Notes: generated by a model from the letters alone, not told the origin. Counted from the first letter of the stretch, positions 17,135-25,821 are shown. The stretch is DNA of 64,000 bases from Microvirga tunisiensis (GCF_009296175.1 NZ_VOSK01000012.1:1-64000), one strand, 5' to 3'. Translations and numbers: made by a program.

Positions 17135-17947
17135 ATGTGGGGAATCATACCTGCGGCAGGGATCGGTAGCCGCATCCAGCCGCTGGCGTTCTCGAAGGAG
17201 CTTCTGCCCGTGGGAAGCCGTCTCGACAATGGCGTCGAGCGTCCCTGCGCCGTCAGTGAATACCTTGTCGAGCGCATGATTCATGGCGGGGCGGACAAGA
17301 TCTGCATCGTCATTTCCCCCGGCAAGTCTGACATCATGGAATATTATGGAGCAAGCTACGGCAGCGCGTCCATCGCCTATGTGGTCCAACCGCAGGCTCG
17401 TGGCTTGTGCGATGCGATCTTCCAGGCGGCTCCGCTCATTTCCGCCGACGAAAGCGTGGTCGTCGGCCTGCCCGATACGGTCTGGTTCCCTGAGAAAGCG
17501 CTGGCGGAACTGCCGGAAGAATCTCTCTCGTTCCTTCTCTTTCCTGTCGACAATCCGGAGGTCTTCGACGCGGTGATCCTGGACGAAACGATGCACGTCC
17601 AGGAGATCCAGGTGAAGCAGGCGGATGCCGCCTCGCGCTGGATCTGGGGTGCTTTCAAGATGCCGGGCCATGTTCTGGAAGAGCTCCGTCAGCTTTGGAT
17701 TTCACGCAATCACGAGGACGAGTATTTCGGCACGCTCGTGAATGCCTATCTGGCTGAAGGAGGCAAGGCTATCGGCGTGAAGGCCGGCGAATCCTATGTC
17801 GATGTTGGAACCTTGCACGGCTACCGCGCCGCCATCGGACTGCTGAGCGAAGCGGCCCAGCACGACACCATGACCGGCGCCCGCGTAGCCCTTGGCTGGC
17901 CGGCGGGTCGGCTACCGCGCGGACTTCATGACTTGAACAGGGAGTAA
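17135..17947 (+). CDS. sugar-phosphate nucleotidyltransferase (RmlA/GalU-like)
   Basis: 270 residues with the nucleotidyltransferase entry GIIPAAGIGSRIQPLAFSKE, a variant of G-x-G-x-R-x2-P-x5-P-K in which S-K replaces P-K, then VVGLPDTVWF (metal-binding D) and a late SYVDVGTLHGY block. It should activate a sugar 1-phosphate, or possibly inositol phosphate, with an NTP; substrate and nucleotide are not readable. Activated sugar from this gene could feed the transferases. It follows the glycosyltransferase by two bases and precedes the methyltransferase by eight. Confidence 0.82.
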   Translation: MWGIIPAAGIGSRIQPLAFSKELLPVGSRLDNGVERPCAVSEYLVERMIHGGADKICIVISPGKSDIMEYYGASYGSASIAYVVQPQARGLCDAIFQAAPLISADESVVVGLPDTVWFPEKALAELPEESLSFLLFPVDNPEVFDAVILDETMHVQEIQVKQADAASRWIWGAFKMPGHVLEELRQLWISRNHEDEYFGTLVNAYLAEGGKAIGVKAGESYVDVGTLHGYRAAIGLLSEAAQHDTMTGARVALGWPAGRLPRGLHDLNRE

Positions 17948-17955
17948 TCGTCACG

Positions 17956-18729
17956 ATGAATGCCATCGATCCCACGCCGCCTGACGAAATCCGCCGGAAA
18001 GCCGAAGCGCTTGGGCCCTGGTTTCACAACATCGAGCTGAAGGGAGGCGTCTGGACCGCACCCAACCATTTCCTCGGCAATTATCCCGCCATTAAATGGC
18101 AGCGATTTGCCGACGCCATTCCGCAGGATCTCACCGGCAAAAGTGTGCTCGACATCGGCTGCAACGGCGGTTTCTATTCCATGGAGATGAAGAAGCGCGG
18201 TGCGGAGCGCGTGCTCGGAATCGACTTCGACGAAGCTTATCTCGCGCAAGCCCGTTTCGCTGCGCAGACGATGGACTACGACATCGAGTTCCGCAAACTC
18301 TCCGTCTATGATCTAGGGCAGCTCGGCGAGCGCTTCGACGTCGTGCTTTTCATGGGCGTTCTCTACCACCTGCGCCATCCCTTGCTGGCACTCGACCTGA
18401 TTCACGAGCACGTCGCCAAGGACCTCCTCGTGTTCCAGTCGATGCAGCGTGGATCAACTGATGTCATGCCTGTCGAGGAGAACTATACTTTTTGGCAGAC
18501 GGAACACTTCGACGATCCACGCTATCCGAAGATGCACTTCATCGAGCATCGCTACGCCGACGATCCTACGAACTGGTGGGCGCCGAATACCGCCTGCGTC
18601 GAAGCCATGCTCCGCAGCGCCGGGTTCGAGATCGTCCAGCATCCGGAAACCGAAGTTTACATCTGCCGCCGTGTCGATGCCCCACCCGGGGCGGGCGCCG
18701 TCTATCCGGCCCAAGGGAGAAATGCATGA
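17956..18729 (+). CDS. SAM-dependent methyltransferase (Rta_06860-like family)
   Basis: 257 residues. The class I SAM motif VLDIGCNGGFYSMEMKKRGA begins near residue 65, with the acidic motif II (IDFDEAYL) and FDVVLFMGVLYHLRHPL after it. From memory this matches a family named after Rta_06860 of Ramlibacter tataouinensis, a desiccation-tolerant desert bacterium; that should be checked. It probably O-methylates a sugar or cyclitol of the cluster product. It overlaps the glycosidase gene by four bases (ATGA at 18726). Confidence 0.82.
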   Translation: MNAIDPTPPDEIRRKAEALGPWFHNIELKGGVWTAPNHFLGNYPAIKWQRFADAIPQDLTGKSVLDIGCNGGFYSMEMKKRGAERVLGIDFDEAYLAQARFAAQTMDYDIEFRKLSVYDLGQLGERFDVVLFMGVLYHLRHPLLALDLIHEHVAKDLLVFQSMQRGSTDVMPVEENYTFWQTEHFDDPRYPKMHFIEHRYADDPTNWWAPNTACVEAMLRSAGFEIVQHPETEVYICRRVDAPPGAGAVYPAQGRNA

Positions 18730-19655
18730 TCGAAGCTGCAATGATCTGGAACGAGCCCAACAACAAGTCCCATTGGGACCCGGAGATCGATCCGGATTGG
18801 AAGCTCTTCTCCGAGATGGCGATTGCCGCAGGTCAGGCGATCAAGGCCGAGAATACCAATCTGCCGCGCGTGCTCGGTGGCATCTCACCCATCGATCCAG
18901 GCTTCATCAAGAAGCTGGAAGACCATGGTGCCATGGATCACCTGGATGTCGTGGCCGTCCACGGGTTCCCACTCGACTGGAATCTGTGGCAGATCCACGA
19001 TTGGCCTGCGAAGATCGACGAAATTAGCACGGTGACGGACAAGCCCATCTGGGTCAGCGAGGTCGGCATCTCGACCTTCGGTGCCGAGGAGGTTCAGGTT
19101 TGGGGTTTGAACCGGACTGCCGAACTCCTGATAGGCAAGGTGCCGAAGATCCATTGGTATAGCCTGTACGATCTTCCCCGCGCCTGGGAGGCCACGACGC
19201 GTCACAGGGAGGCCGAAGGCTCATCCTATTACAGGCATTTTTACATGGGCCTTCTGCGCGAGGACGGCTCGCCGAAGCCCGCTCTCGAGGAGTTCGCGAA
19301 GTACACGCCGCAGATGGGCTTGTGCCAATGGTTCCACTATGAAGACCACCGCCTCGACGATGCAGTAACCTGGATGAAGCGCCTGGGCGTGAAATACCTG
19401 CGCACCGGCCTATCCTGGGCCGACAGCTTCCGCCCGAATGCGCTGGACTGGTTCGACCGTCAGATGGAAGCGCTTGCGGATTTCGATGTGACGGTGACCT
19501 TCTGCTTCACGCCGGAGCATCGTGGAATTGCGCCACATCACACCAGCGCACCGCAGGCAAAAGAAGAATTTGCGGAATTCTGCGCCAGCATGATCCGACG
19601 CTATGCACCTTCGAACCGGTCAGCTCAATCGGACAAGATTTTGGAAGTTCTCTGA
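18726..19655 (+). CDS. clan GH-A glycosidase (beta-xylosidase-like), apparently circularly permuted
   Basis: 309 residues from ATG 18726 (GGGAGA upstream, four-base overlap with the methyltransferase). The acid/base motif WNEPNN sits at the very start (E10), and the nucleophile motif PIWVSEVGIS follows (E112), then KIHWYSLYDLP (about 141-151). The segment normally found before WNEP in this (beta/alpha)8 clan, LGVKYLRTGLSW then FDVTVTFCFTPEH, comes last (about 220-265). Strand order thus reads 4-8 then 1-3. There is no signal peptide, so it should be cytosolic. It may trim or transglycosylate the cluster's product, possibly at xylose. A strong terminator follows. Confidence 0.75.
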   Translation: MIEAAMIWNEPNNKSHWDPEIDPDWKLFSEMAIAAGQAIKAENTNLPRVLGGISPIDPGFIKKLEDHGAMDHLDVVAVHGFPLDWNLWQIHDWPAKIDEISTVTDKPIWVSEVGISTFGAEEVQVWGLNRTAELLIGKVPKIHWYSLYDLPRAWEATTRHREAEGSSYYRHFYMGLLREDGSPKPALEEFAKYTPQMGLCQWFHYEDHRLDDAVTWMKRLGVKYLRTGLSWADSFRPNALDWFDRQMEALADFDVTVTFCFTPEHRGIAPHHTSAPQAKEEFAEFCASMIRRYAPSNRSAQSDKILEVL

Positions 19656-19681
19656 ACCTGTTTTAAGCGGCTCCATAGGAA

Positions 19682-19710
19682 AGGCGACCGAACCTGGGGT
19701 TCGGTCGCCT
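19682..19710. terminator. strong bidirectional terminator
   Basis: A 13-base perfect stem (AGGCGACCGAACC / GGTTCGGTCGCCT) with a 3-base loop lies between the convergent glycosidase and Gfo/Idh/MocA genes, so it can end both transcripts. Confidence 0.8.
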
Positions 19711-19741
19711 CAGTATTTCTAGGATCAATTAGAACGGCGCC

Positions 19742-20755
19742 CTATCGGCCATAGATCCGATCGAGCACTCTTGCGACATCCACCAGATGCTCCGCAGCCG
19801 GATCGAAGCGTTCACCCGCCGCCAAGCGTGAGGCCCAGTCCGTAGCCGCCCGCCCGCCCCACTCATCTGGCGGCGCAGCCAACGTCTCGCGCGACGTGCC
19901 GCGATAGCGCTCCGCAATGAAGTCATAGAAAGATCCGTTCACGTTGCGCAGTGACAAGCCACCCTGTGTCCCATAGAACGTGGCTGAAATCATCGCATCG
20001 CATCCTGCCTGAAGCCGCCAGGAGCAGGCGAGTTGCATCACAGCACCCGTCTTCAGCTCCACGGTCGCGACGGCATAATCCTCCACCTGCGATGCGGTAT
20101 CCGTCAGCGGCGCACCGCCTGTGAAGAGCTTGCCCGTGACACTCGCGATATCTGGATTGTTCAATGTCCACAGAGCGAGATCGACAAGATGAACGCCAAG
20201 ATCCATCACGCAGCCGCCGCCGGAGAGATCCGGATCATAGAACCACGGCTTGTCTGGCCCATAGGCGTTGTGGAATACGAGATCCACCGCGTAGACGTGT
20301 CCCAGTTCGCCTGAATCGACGATTTCGCGGATGCGGCGCATCCCTTCCGTAAAGCGGTAAGAGAGATCGACGCTTAACAGCCGGTCGGCGTTGCGTGCGG
20401 CATCGACCACCGCCTGCACCTCTGCCACCGTCCGGCCAAGTGGCTTTTGGCAGAAAACGGCGACGCCACGCTCCAGAGCCAGGATCGACTGTTCTGCATG
20501 CATGGCGCTTGGGGTCGCAATGACAACACCATCAACTCCGAGATCCAGGATCTCATCGAGTGTCGAGACCAGCTTCGCGGCGGGAGCGAGCTTCCCGGCC
20601 TCCGCGGCCATATCCGGCGACGGATCGGCGATAGCGGCGACATCGATGGCTCCAGTACCGAGGATCGCCTGCATGCGGTTCCGACCGATCCAGCCGACAC
20701 CGAGAAAGCCGAGACGCGGGCGAGCGGGCGAGACTTCAGGAGGCGTCCCGTGCAA
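19742..20755 (-). CDS. Gfo/Idh/MocA-family oxidoreductase
   Basis: 337 residues with an N-terminal Rossmann fold (RLGFLGVGWIGRNRMQAIL), the family's K-P motif as FCQKPLGRT (the usual E is Q), and a C-terminal half with GGGCVMDLGVHLVDLALW, where the second catalytic His sits. Such enzymes oxidise or reduce sugars or inositols with NAD(P). Next to an inositol-phosphate synthase operon, an inositol or inosose substrate is tempting but unproven. The start is uncertain: TTG 20755 has no clear ribosome site and probably relies on coupling to the dehydrogenase ending 14 bases upstream. Confidence 0.82.
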   Translation of the reverse strand: MHGTPPEVSPARPRLGFLGVGWIGRNRMQAILGTGAIDVAAIADPSPDMAAEAGKLAPAAKLVSTLDEILDLGVDGVVIATPSAMHAEQSILALERGVAVFCQKPLGRTVAEVQAVVDAARNADRLLSVDLSYRFTEGMRRIREIVDSGELGHVYAVDLVFHNAYGPDKPWFYDPDLSGGGCVMDLGVHLVDLALWTLNNPDIASVTGKLFTGGAPLTDTASQVEDYAVATVELKTGAVMQLACSWRLQAGCDAMISATFYGTQGGLSLRNVNGSFYDFIAERYRGTSRETLAAPPDEWGGRAATDWASRLAAGERFDPAAEHLVDVARVLDRIYGR

Positions 20756-20769
20756 AATCTGTTGCGTTA

Positions 20770-21807
20770 TCAGAACGTCACCAGAGCTTTGAGGAAACCG
20801 TCCGGCCGGTCGCGCGTGGCATTAAGCGCCTCGTCGAGCCTTTCCAAAGGATAGCGGTGCGTATAGAGAAAACTCGGATCGAGGCGCCCGGACGCGATGG
20901 CATCCACCGCCTCGTGCAGGCCCTGGACATAGACGTTCGAATCGCGTTCATGGGCATTGATCACATCGATGCCACGCCAGTTCCAGAGCCACATATTGAC
21001 CTGTCGTGGACCATCCTGATGGTAACCAGCGACGATGAGCTTTCCGCGTTCACGGGTCAGTTCGCCCGCGAGATCGAGCGGCCATTGCTTTCCGACGGCC
21101 TCGATCACCCGGTCGCAGAATGTGCCACCGGTCAGTTCCTTGACCTGCTCAATGATCGCGGAGTGATCCTCCATCGGAATCGTCTCGGCTGCGCCCATGC
21201 GGCGGGCGAGATCAAGCGAGTATGGCCGCCGCGAGATCGCAATCACGCGCGCACCGGCGTCTGTTGCAAGCTTCGTCAGGATCGCGCCGAGAAAGCCGAT
21301 GCCGATGATTGCGACTGTTTGCCCAGTCTCGATTTCGCTGCGATGGAAGATATTCATAGCGCAGCCGAGCGGCTCGCCGGGAAAAGGCTGGCCTGCGAGA
21401 GCATCCGGCAGGCGCACCACCGCATCGGCCTCGGCCAGATCGTATTCGGCATAGGATTTATAGGAGAGTGCCGCCACTCGGTCGCCGATCGACAGCCCTT
21501 TGACACCCTCGCCGATAGCATCCACGAAGCCCCAGGCCTCGTGGCCGAGGGCGCCTGGCTCGGTGGGATACTGCATCCATTCGGGGCCGGCCCAAGGCGT
21601 CAGGTTCGAAGCGCACACGCCGCAACCTTCCAAGCGTAGCCGTACCTGACCGGGTCCCGGTTCCGGACGTGCAACCTCGCTGATCTGGATCTGACCAGGT
21701 CCCGTGACAATGGCGGCTCGCATGGTTCCTGGAACCCCGGCTTGCCCGTCGCTCCTCTTGGTCAAAGAAGCGGAAATGTCGCTGCTCGCACCATTCTCGT
21801 TCAGCAA
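20770..21807 (-). CDS. zinc-type medium-chain dehydrogenase
   Basis: 345 residues, or 317 from ATG 21723. I prefer TTG 21807 because GGAGGG stands at good spacing, but ATG 21723 also has AGGA. Catalytic zinc ligands are visible (GCGVCASN and GHEAWG), and the Rossmann motif is VAIIGIGFLGAILTKLA. The structural four-cysteine zinc lobe of classical alcohol dehydrogenases is absent. It is a predicted NAD(P)-dependent oxidation of a polyol or sugar alcohol. It forms a two-gene unit with the Gfo/Idh/MocA protein, so the pair may act on one sugar or cyclitol in sequence. Confidence 0.83.
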   Translation of the reverse strand: MLNENGASSDISASLTKRSDGQAGVPGTMRAAIVTGPGQIQISEVARPEPGPGQVRLRLEGCGVCASNLTPWAGPEWMQYPTEPGALGHEAWGFVDAIGEGVKGLSIGDRVAALSYKSYAEYDLAEADAVVRLPDALAGQPFPGEPLGCAMNIFHRSEIETGQTVAIIGIGFLGAILTKLATDAGARVIAISRRPYSLDLARRMGAAETIPMEDHSAIIEQVKELTGGTFCDRVIEAVGKQWPLDLAGELTRERGKLIVAGYHQDGPRQVNMWLWNWRGIDVINAHERDSNVYVQGLHEAVDAIASGRLDPSFLYTHRYPLERLDEALNATRDRPDGFLKALVTF

Positions 21808-21914
21808 GTTTGTCCCTCCACGCTACAGCCCGAGCAATTAGGGACGGGGGCGGGGACTTCAAGGCTTGGCTGTTTGTGTCATGATGCTGCCCGTTCCGTA
21901 GCAGCGCTCCCGGA

Positions 21915-22205
21915 TCATGCCGTGGTCTGGGCACTTATTTCAGCAACGTATTTGATGCGCGCTGCGCTGTCAGGCTCCAAACCCTTTTCCGTACACCACT
22001 TCGCGAAGGTATCGGGTTCAATCATGATGCGCGAGATCTGAAGACCGGCCTGGCGGCCGACATTCTCGTTGTTCTCGGCCGCTGCCAGCCAGGTATCATA
22101 GGTGGAGGCAAGATTGTGCCGGTCGGTCATCATATCGCGGATGCCGAGATAATCCTCTCGCCTGTACCAGGGCAGGCCGATCCGGCGAGGCGGCGCATCC
22201 GTCAT
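21915..22205 (-). CDS. small conserved hypothetical protein, 96 residues
   Basis: It starts MTDAPPRRIGLPWYRREDYL and contains MMTDRHNLASTYDTWLAAAE and IMIEPDTFAKWCTEKG. It is soluble, without a signal or membrane segment. The ribosome site GGAG lies before ATG 22205. I recall similar proteins of unknown function in Rhizobiales, probably carrying a small helical domain. It lies 65 bases from the next leftward gene; both are on the minus strand near the SpoVR triad. Confidence 0.7.
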   Translation of the reverse strand: MTDAPPRRIGLPWYRREDYLGIRDMMTDRHNLASTYDTWLAAAENNENVGRQAGLQISRIMIEPDTFAKWCTEKGLEPDSAARIKYVAEISAQTTA

Positions 22206-22270
22206 TCACGGTCTCCAGACAATGGGCACCGGGCCCGATTCATCACAGGGCTCGGTGCCGCAGCATTCCT

Positions 22271-22732
22271 TCAGCTCAACAGGTAGAACACCGCCGGTGC
22301 GGCCGTAAGAAGGCCAGCCGTCGTGAGCAGCATGAGCCGATGATCGGGATTCGCAATGCGATGAACCTTCCGCGCCGTGGAGCCGGCTTCCATGCTCCAG
22401 CCATTCATGCAGGAACAGAGAAGACGATGGGAGGCTCCCTCGGACAGTTCGAAGAACTCCATGGCATCCCCGAGCGTGTCGCCCTTGAGGCCGGCAGCCC
22501 GCAGGACGGGATCCTCGAAGGCCACCGTGATGGGAGATTCGTCGGACCGCAGCTCCGGTCGCTTGTCCTTGGGAACGAACTCGATCTCACCCAGAGACCT
22601 CAAGCGCCGTTTCGGCTGGCGCTCCAACACTTCGGCCCAACGCTCAAGGCGTTCGCGCCGGGACAGGAAACCTTGCTTGAACTCATGCACTTCAGCGACG
22701 CTACGCAGCTTCTCTACAGGCTTGTGTTCCAT
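22271..22732 (-). CDS. hypothetical protein with C-terminal membrane anchor, 153 residues
   Basis: I do not recognise the family. Residues 1-70 are charged, with repeated Arg/Glu heptad-like spacing (FKQGFLSRRERLERWAEVLE). The middle part includes LGDAMEFFELSEGASHRLLC, and the last 25 residues are hydrophobic (MLLTTAGLLTAAPAVFYLLS), so it is probably tail-anchored in the inner membrane with its bulk in the cytosol. CAGGAGAATACCT before ATG supports the start. The 214 bases upstream hold only a palindromic repeat. Confidence 0.62.
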   Translation of the reverse strand: MEHKPVEKLRSVAEVHEFKQGFLSRRERLERWAEVLERQPKRRLRSLGEIEFVPKDKRPELRSDESPITVAFEDPVLRAAGLKGDTLGDAMEFFELSEGASHRLLCSCMNGWSMEAGSTARKVHRIANPDHRLMLLTTAGLLTAAPAVFYLLS

Positions 22733-22825
22733 AGGTATTCTCCTGCAAGGGAGCCGACCCTCGAAACCAGGGCCGAGCCCAGGGAACCTATGATCGCGTG
22801 AATCCCTGGCTTTTTTGCGTCAAAC

Positions 22826-22945
22826 GAGCGCATCGTGCGGAAAAGTGGATCTGGTTTTCCGCTCGAACCGATGCGCTCTTCAAAGAGTGGAGCATCGGAA
22901 TGGATCCCAAAAGTGGGGCGCACTTTCGGGTCCGATTCTCTAGCT
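22826..22945. repeat. intergenic palindromic repeat, copy 1
   Basis: Outer arms GAGCGCATCG (22826-22835) and CGATGCGCTC (22869-22878) enclose inner arms GCGGAAAA (22837-22844) and TTTTCCGC (22855-22862). A second half with GGATCCCAAAAGTGGG runs to the SpoVR stop. Related degenerate copies lie at 31200 and 40535. It has the look of the abundant Rhizobiales intergenic palindromes and could also act as the SpoVR terminator. Confidence 0.7.
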
Positions 22946-22946
22946 C

Positions 22947-24491
22947 TCAGAAGAGCGTTTCGTGCGGGTGGGCCACGTGCTCCTGGAAGATCGCTCCGGT
23001 GGCCGGCTCCACCTCTTTCAGCACGACCGCATAGCCCCAAAGATTGGCCACCATCTGAAGGACCCGCTGGGCGTCGTCCTTGTGCAGCAGGGTCCGGTTG
23101 AGGACGTGATGGTGCAGGATCAGGCGCCGGTCCCCGGCGAGATCCACATCGATCACCTGGATGTCGGGGTCGCTCCAGCCGACATCGTAATGGCGCGACA
23201 GTGAGCGCCGCAGGCGCCGGTAGCCCCGCTCGTCATGGATCGCCTCGATCATGAGCTCCGGCCGGTCCGGATCGTCGACGAGATGGAACATGCGCCATTT
23301 CCGGATCAGGTGCGGGCTCAAGAATTGCGAGATGAAGCTCTCGTCACGGTAATTCGCCCACACATCCCGCAGAACCGCCATGGCATTGCCGTTGCCGGCG
23401 ATGTCGGGGAACCATTCCCGGTCTTCCGCGGTCGGCTTCGTGCAGATGCGCTCGATGTCCTGCATCATGCCGAAGCCAAGCGCATAAGGATTGATGCCGC
23501 CGTAGTGCGGATCGTCGAATTCGGGCTGCCGGGTCACGTTGGTGTGCGATTGCAGGAATTCGAGGAAGGCGCCGTCGCTGATCTGCCCTGTCTCGTGCAG
23601 GCGGGTCATGATGCGGTAATGGCAATAGGTGGCGCAGCCTTCGTTCATCACCTTGGTCTGACGCTGCGGATAGAAATACTGCGCGATCTGGCGCACGATG
23701 CGCAGGATCTCGCGCTGCCAGAGCTGCAGGCGCGGCGCGGACTTTTCGAGAAAGTACAGGAGGTTTTCCTGCGGCAATTCGAGAAGCGCGCGGCGGCGCT
23801 CCTCGCTCAATTGCGGCTTGGCGGCAGCTCCCTTGGTCGGCACCGTGCGCCACAGATCGTTGAAGGTCTGCTCCTGATGAAGCTGGCGCTCCCGCTCCCG
23901 GCGCTCCTCCGAGCGCAGGTCGGGCCGCTTCTTGCGCGGATAGCGGTGAACGCCGTGGGACATCAGGGCATGGGCGGCATCGAGCATGCGCTCCACGGCC
24001 GCGTGCCCGTAACGCTCCTCGCAGCGCGTGATGTAGCCCTTGGCGAATTCGAGATAGTCGAGGATCCCATCGGCGTCGGTCCATTCCTTGAACAGGTAGT
24101 TGTTCTTGAAGAAATGGTTATGGCCGTAAGCCGCATGGGCGATCACGAGGGTCTGCATCGTCGCCGTGTTCTCCTCCATGATATAGGAGATGCACGGGTT
24201 CGAGTTGATGACGATCTCATAGGCGAGGCCCATGAGCCCTTGGCGGTAGCTCGATTCATGCAGGGCAAAGCGCTTGCCGAAGGACCAGTGCTTGTAGAAC
24301 AGGGGCATGCCGATGGAGGCATAGGCATCGAGCATCTGCTCGGCGGTGATCACCTCGATCTGGTTGGGATAGACGTCGAGTCCCAGCTCGCCGACGCCGA
24401 TGGCCTCGACGGCATCATGAATGCGCTGGATCGTCCCGAAATCCCAATCGGGCCCATGGAAGAGCAGGTTGTCTTGCTCGATCACGCTCAT
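22947..24491 (-). CDS. SpoVR family protein
   Basis: 514 residues, typical full length. Seen: the N-terminal block with FYKHWSFGKRF, a MEENTATMQTLVIAHAAYGHNHFFKNN segment read here as its two halves, EGCATYCHYRIMTRLHE and GGINPYALGFGMMQDIERIC, all conserved in SpoVR/YcgB proteins. The molecular function is unknown; in Bacillus it affects the spore cortex, while in Gram-negatives its genes travel with those of PrkA and YeaH. It overlaps the DUF444 gene by four bases and closes the three-gene operon. The product is cytosolic. Confidence 0.92.
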   Translation of the reverse strand: MSVIEQDNLLFHGPDWDFGTIQRIHDAVEAIGVGELGLDVYPNQIEVITAEQMLDAYASIGMPLFYKHWSFGKRFALHESSYRQGLMGLAYEIVINSNPCISYIMEENTATMQTLVIAHAAYGHNHFFKNNYLFKEWTDADGILDYLEFAKGYITRCEERYGHAAVERMLDAAHALMSHGVHRYPRKKRPDLRSEERRERERQLHQEQTFNDLWRTVPTKGAAAKPQLSEERRRALLELPQENLLYFLEKSAPRLQLWQREILRIVRQIAQYFYPQRQTKVMNEGCATYCHYRIMTRLHETGQISDGAFLEFLQSHTNVTRQPEFDDPHYGGINPYALGFGMMQDIERICTKPTAEDREWFPDIAGNGNAMAVLRDVWANYRDESFISQFLSPHLIRKWRMFHLVDDPDRPELMIEAIHDERGYRRLRRSLSRHYDVGWSDPDIQVIDVDLAGDRRLILHHHVLNRTLLHKDDAQRVLQMVANLWGYAVVLKEVEPATGAIFQEHVAHPHETLF

Positions 24492-25792
24492 GGAACTCTC
24501 GCCCCGGCTTCCGCTTCGCGCCGGCGGAAGAGTTCGCGGAAGACGGGATAGATCTCCCGGCGGTGGTTCACCTTGCGCATGGCGAGATTGGCCCCCTCCT
24601 CCTGGAGCGTCTCATAGGTCTGCCACAGAGACGTCTTGTGATTGATGAACCCGGTCTGCATCCGGTCGCTGTCGCTGCCGACTTCGAGATAGGCATAATA
24701 CTGGCAAACCGGCAGGATCACGTCGCGCAGCAGGGTCGCGCTGGTGGTGCCATCATTGGGCGAATTGTCGCCGTCGGAGGCCTGGGCCGCATAGATGTTC
24801 CACGCATCCGGCGAATAGCGCTCTTCCACGATCCGTTGCATCTCCCGCAAGGCCGAGGACACCACCGTTCCGCCGGTCTCTGGGCTGTTGAAGAAGGTCT
24901 CCTCGTCCACCTCCTTGGCCTCATGCGTGTGGCGGATGAAGACGATCTCGACGTGCTTGTAGCGCCGCGTCAGGAAGATGTAGAGCAGCATGTAGAAGCG
25001 CTTGGCGAGGTCCTTCATATGCTCGGTCATGGAACCGGACACGTCCATGAGGCAGAACATCACCGCCTGGGCGACAGGCTTCGCGACCGGCTCGAAGCGG
25101 CGATAGCGCAGATCGATGGGATCGATGTAAGGGAACCGTTTGGTGCGCAGCTGCAGCTGTTCGAGTTCGAGCCGCAGCGCGGCCAGGCGCTCTGACGGCC
25201 CCTCCTGCTCCTCGAGACGGTCGATCTCTTCCTGAAGGCGGAGCAGGTCCTCGGATTTAGGCCGCCGCATGGCGATACGGCGGGACAAGGCGTTGCGCAT
25301 GGAGCGCAACAGGGCGAGGTTTACGGGAGAACCGGTAACGGTATAGCCTGCCCGGCGGAGCCCTTGCGTCTCCACCGTCGCGACGCGCCGCTTTGCCAAA
25401 TCGGGCAGTTCCAGGTCGTCGAGGAAAAGATCGAGAAACTCGTCGCGGGTCAGGACGAAGCGGAAATCGTCCTCGCCCTCTCCGTTGTCGCCGCCGGCCG
25501 CACTACCGCCACCGCCGGGCGGCCGGTCGACGGTGTCGCCTTCCACGAAGCGCTTGTTGCCGGGAAGGATGTGATCATGCACCCCGCCCTCGCCGGACCG
25601 CCGGAAGCTGGGCTCTCGAACACCGTCGGCCGGGATCGAGACCTCCCCTCCCCGTTCGAGATCGGTGATGTCCCGATCGCCTGCAGTCTGGCGTACGGCC
25701 CTCTGAATCTGCGCCTTGGCTCGGCGAAGAAAACGTTGGCGGTTTGCCAGACTCTTGCCCCCTGGGTTGAGGCGCCGGTCGATGATGTACAT
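24488..25792 (-). CDS. YeaH/YhbH family protein (DUF444, von Willebrand A-like)
   Basis: 434 residues from ATG 25792 (MYIIDRRLNPGGKSLANRQ), where family members begin; an upstream GTG at 25852 would run into the PrkA gene. A metal-binding motif DVSGSMTEH sits near residue 248, followed by IVFIRHTHEAKEVDEETFF and SPETGGTVVSSAL. The N-terminal third has a charged region with a Gly-rich stretch (PPGGGGSAAGG). Its role is unknown, but it is always linked with PrkA and SpoVR. It lies 29 bases after the kinase gene and overlaps SpoVR by four. Confidence 0.92.
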   Translation of the reverse strand: MYIIDRRLNPGGKSLANRQRFLRRAKAQIQRAVRQTAGDRDITDLERGGEVSIPADGVREPSFRRSGEGGVHDHILPGNKRFVEGDTVDRPPGGGGSAAGGDNGEGEDDFRFVLTRDEFLDLFLDDLELPDLAKRRVATVETQGLRRAGYTVTGSPVNLALLRSMRNALSRRIAMRRPKSEDLLRLQEEIDRLEEQEGPSERLAALRLELEQLQLRTKRFPYIDPIDLRYRRFEPVAKPVAQAVMFCLMDVSGSMTEHMKDLAKRFYMLLYIFLTRRYKHVEIVFIRHTHEAKEVDEETFFNSPETGGTVVSSALREMQRIVEERYSPDAWNIYAAQASDGDNSPNDGTTSATLLRDVILPVCQYYAYLEVGSDSDRMQTGFINHKTSLWQTYETLQEEGANLAMRKVNHRREIYPVFRELFRRREAEAGARVP

Positions 25793-25821
25793 AGGAACGC
25801 CTGATCTGCCTCCGTCCTCTG

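Noticed and set aside
14327-19655. A mycothiol-type pathway in the inositol arm
   Set aside because: No MshB deacetylase, MshC ligase or MshD acetyltransferase is in the window, although Ino1 and glycosyltransferases are.
21873-21897. GTTCC upstream of the small protein genes as another EcfG site
   Set aside because: No AAC at the required distance on the minus strand.
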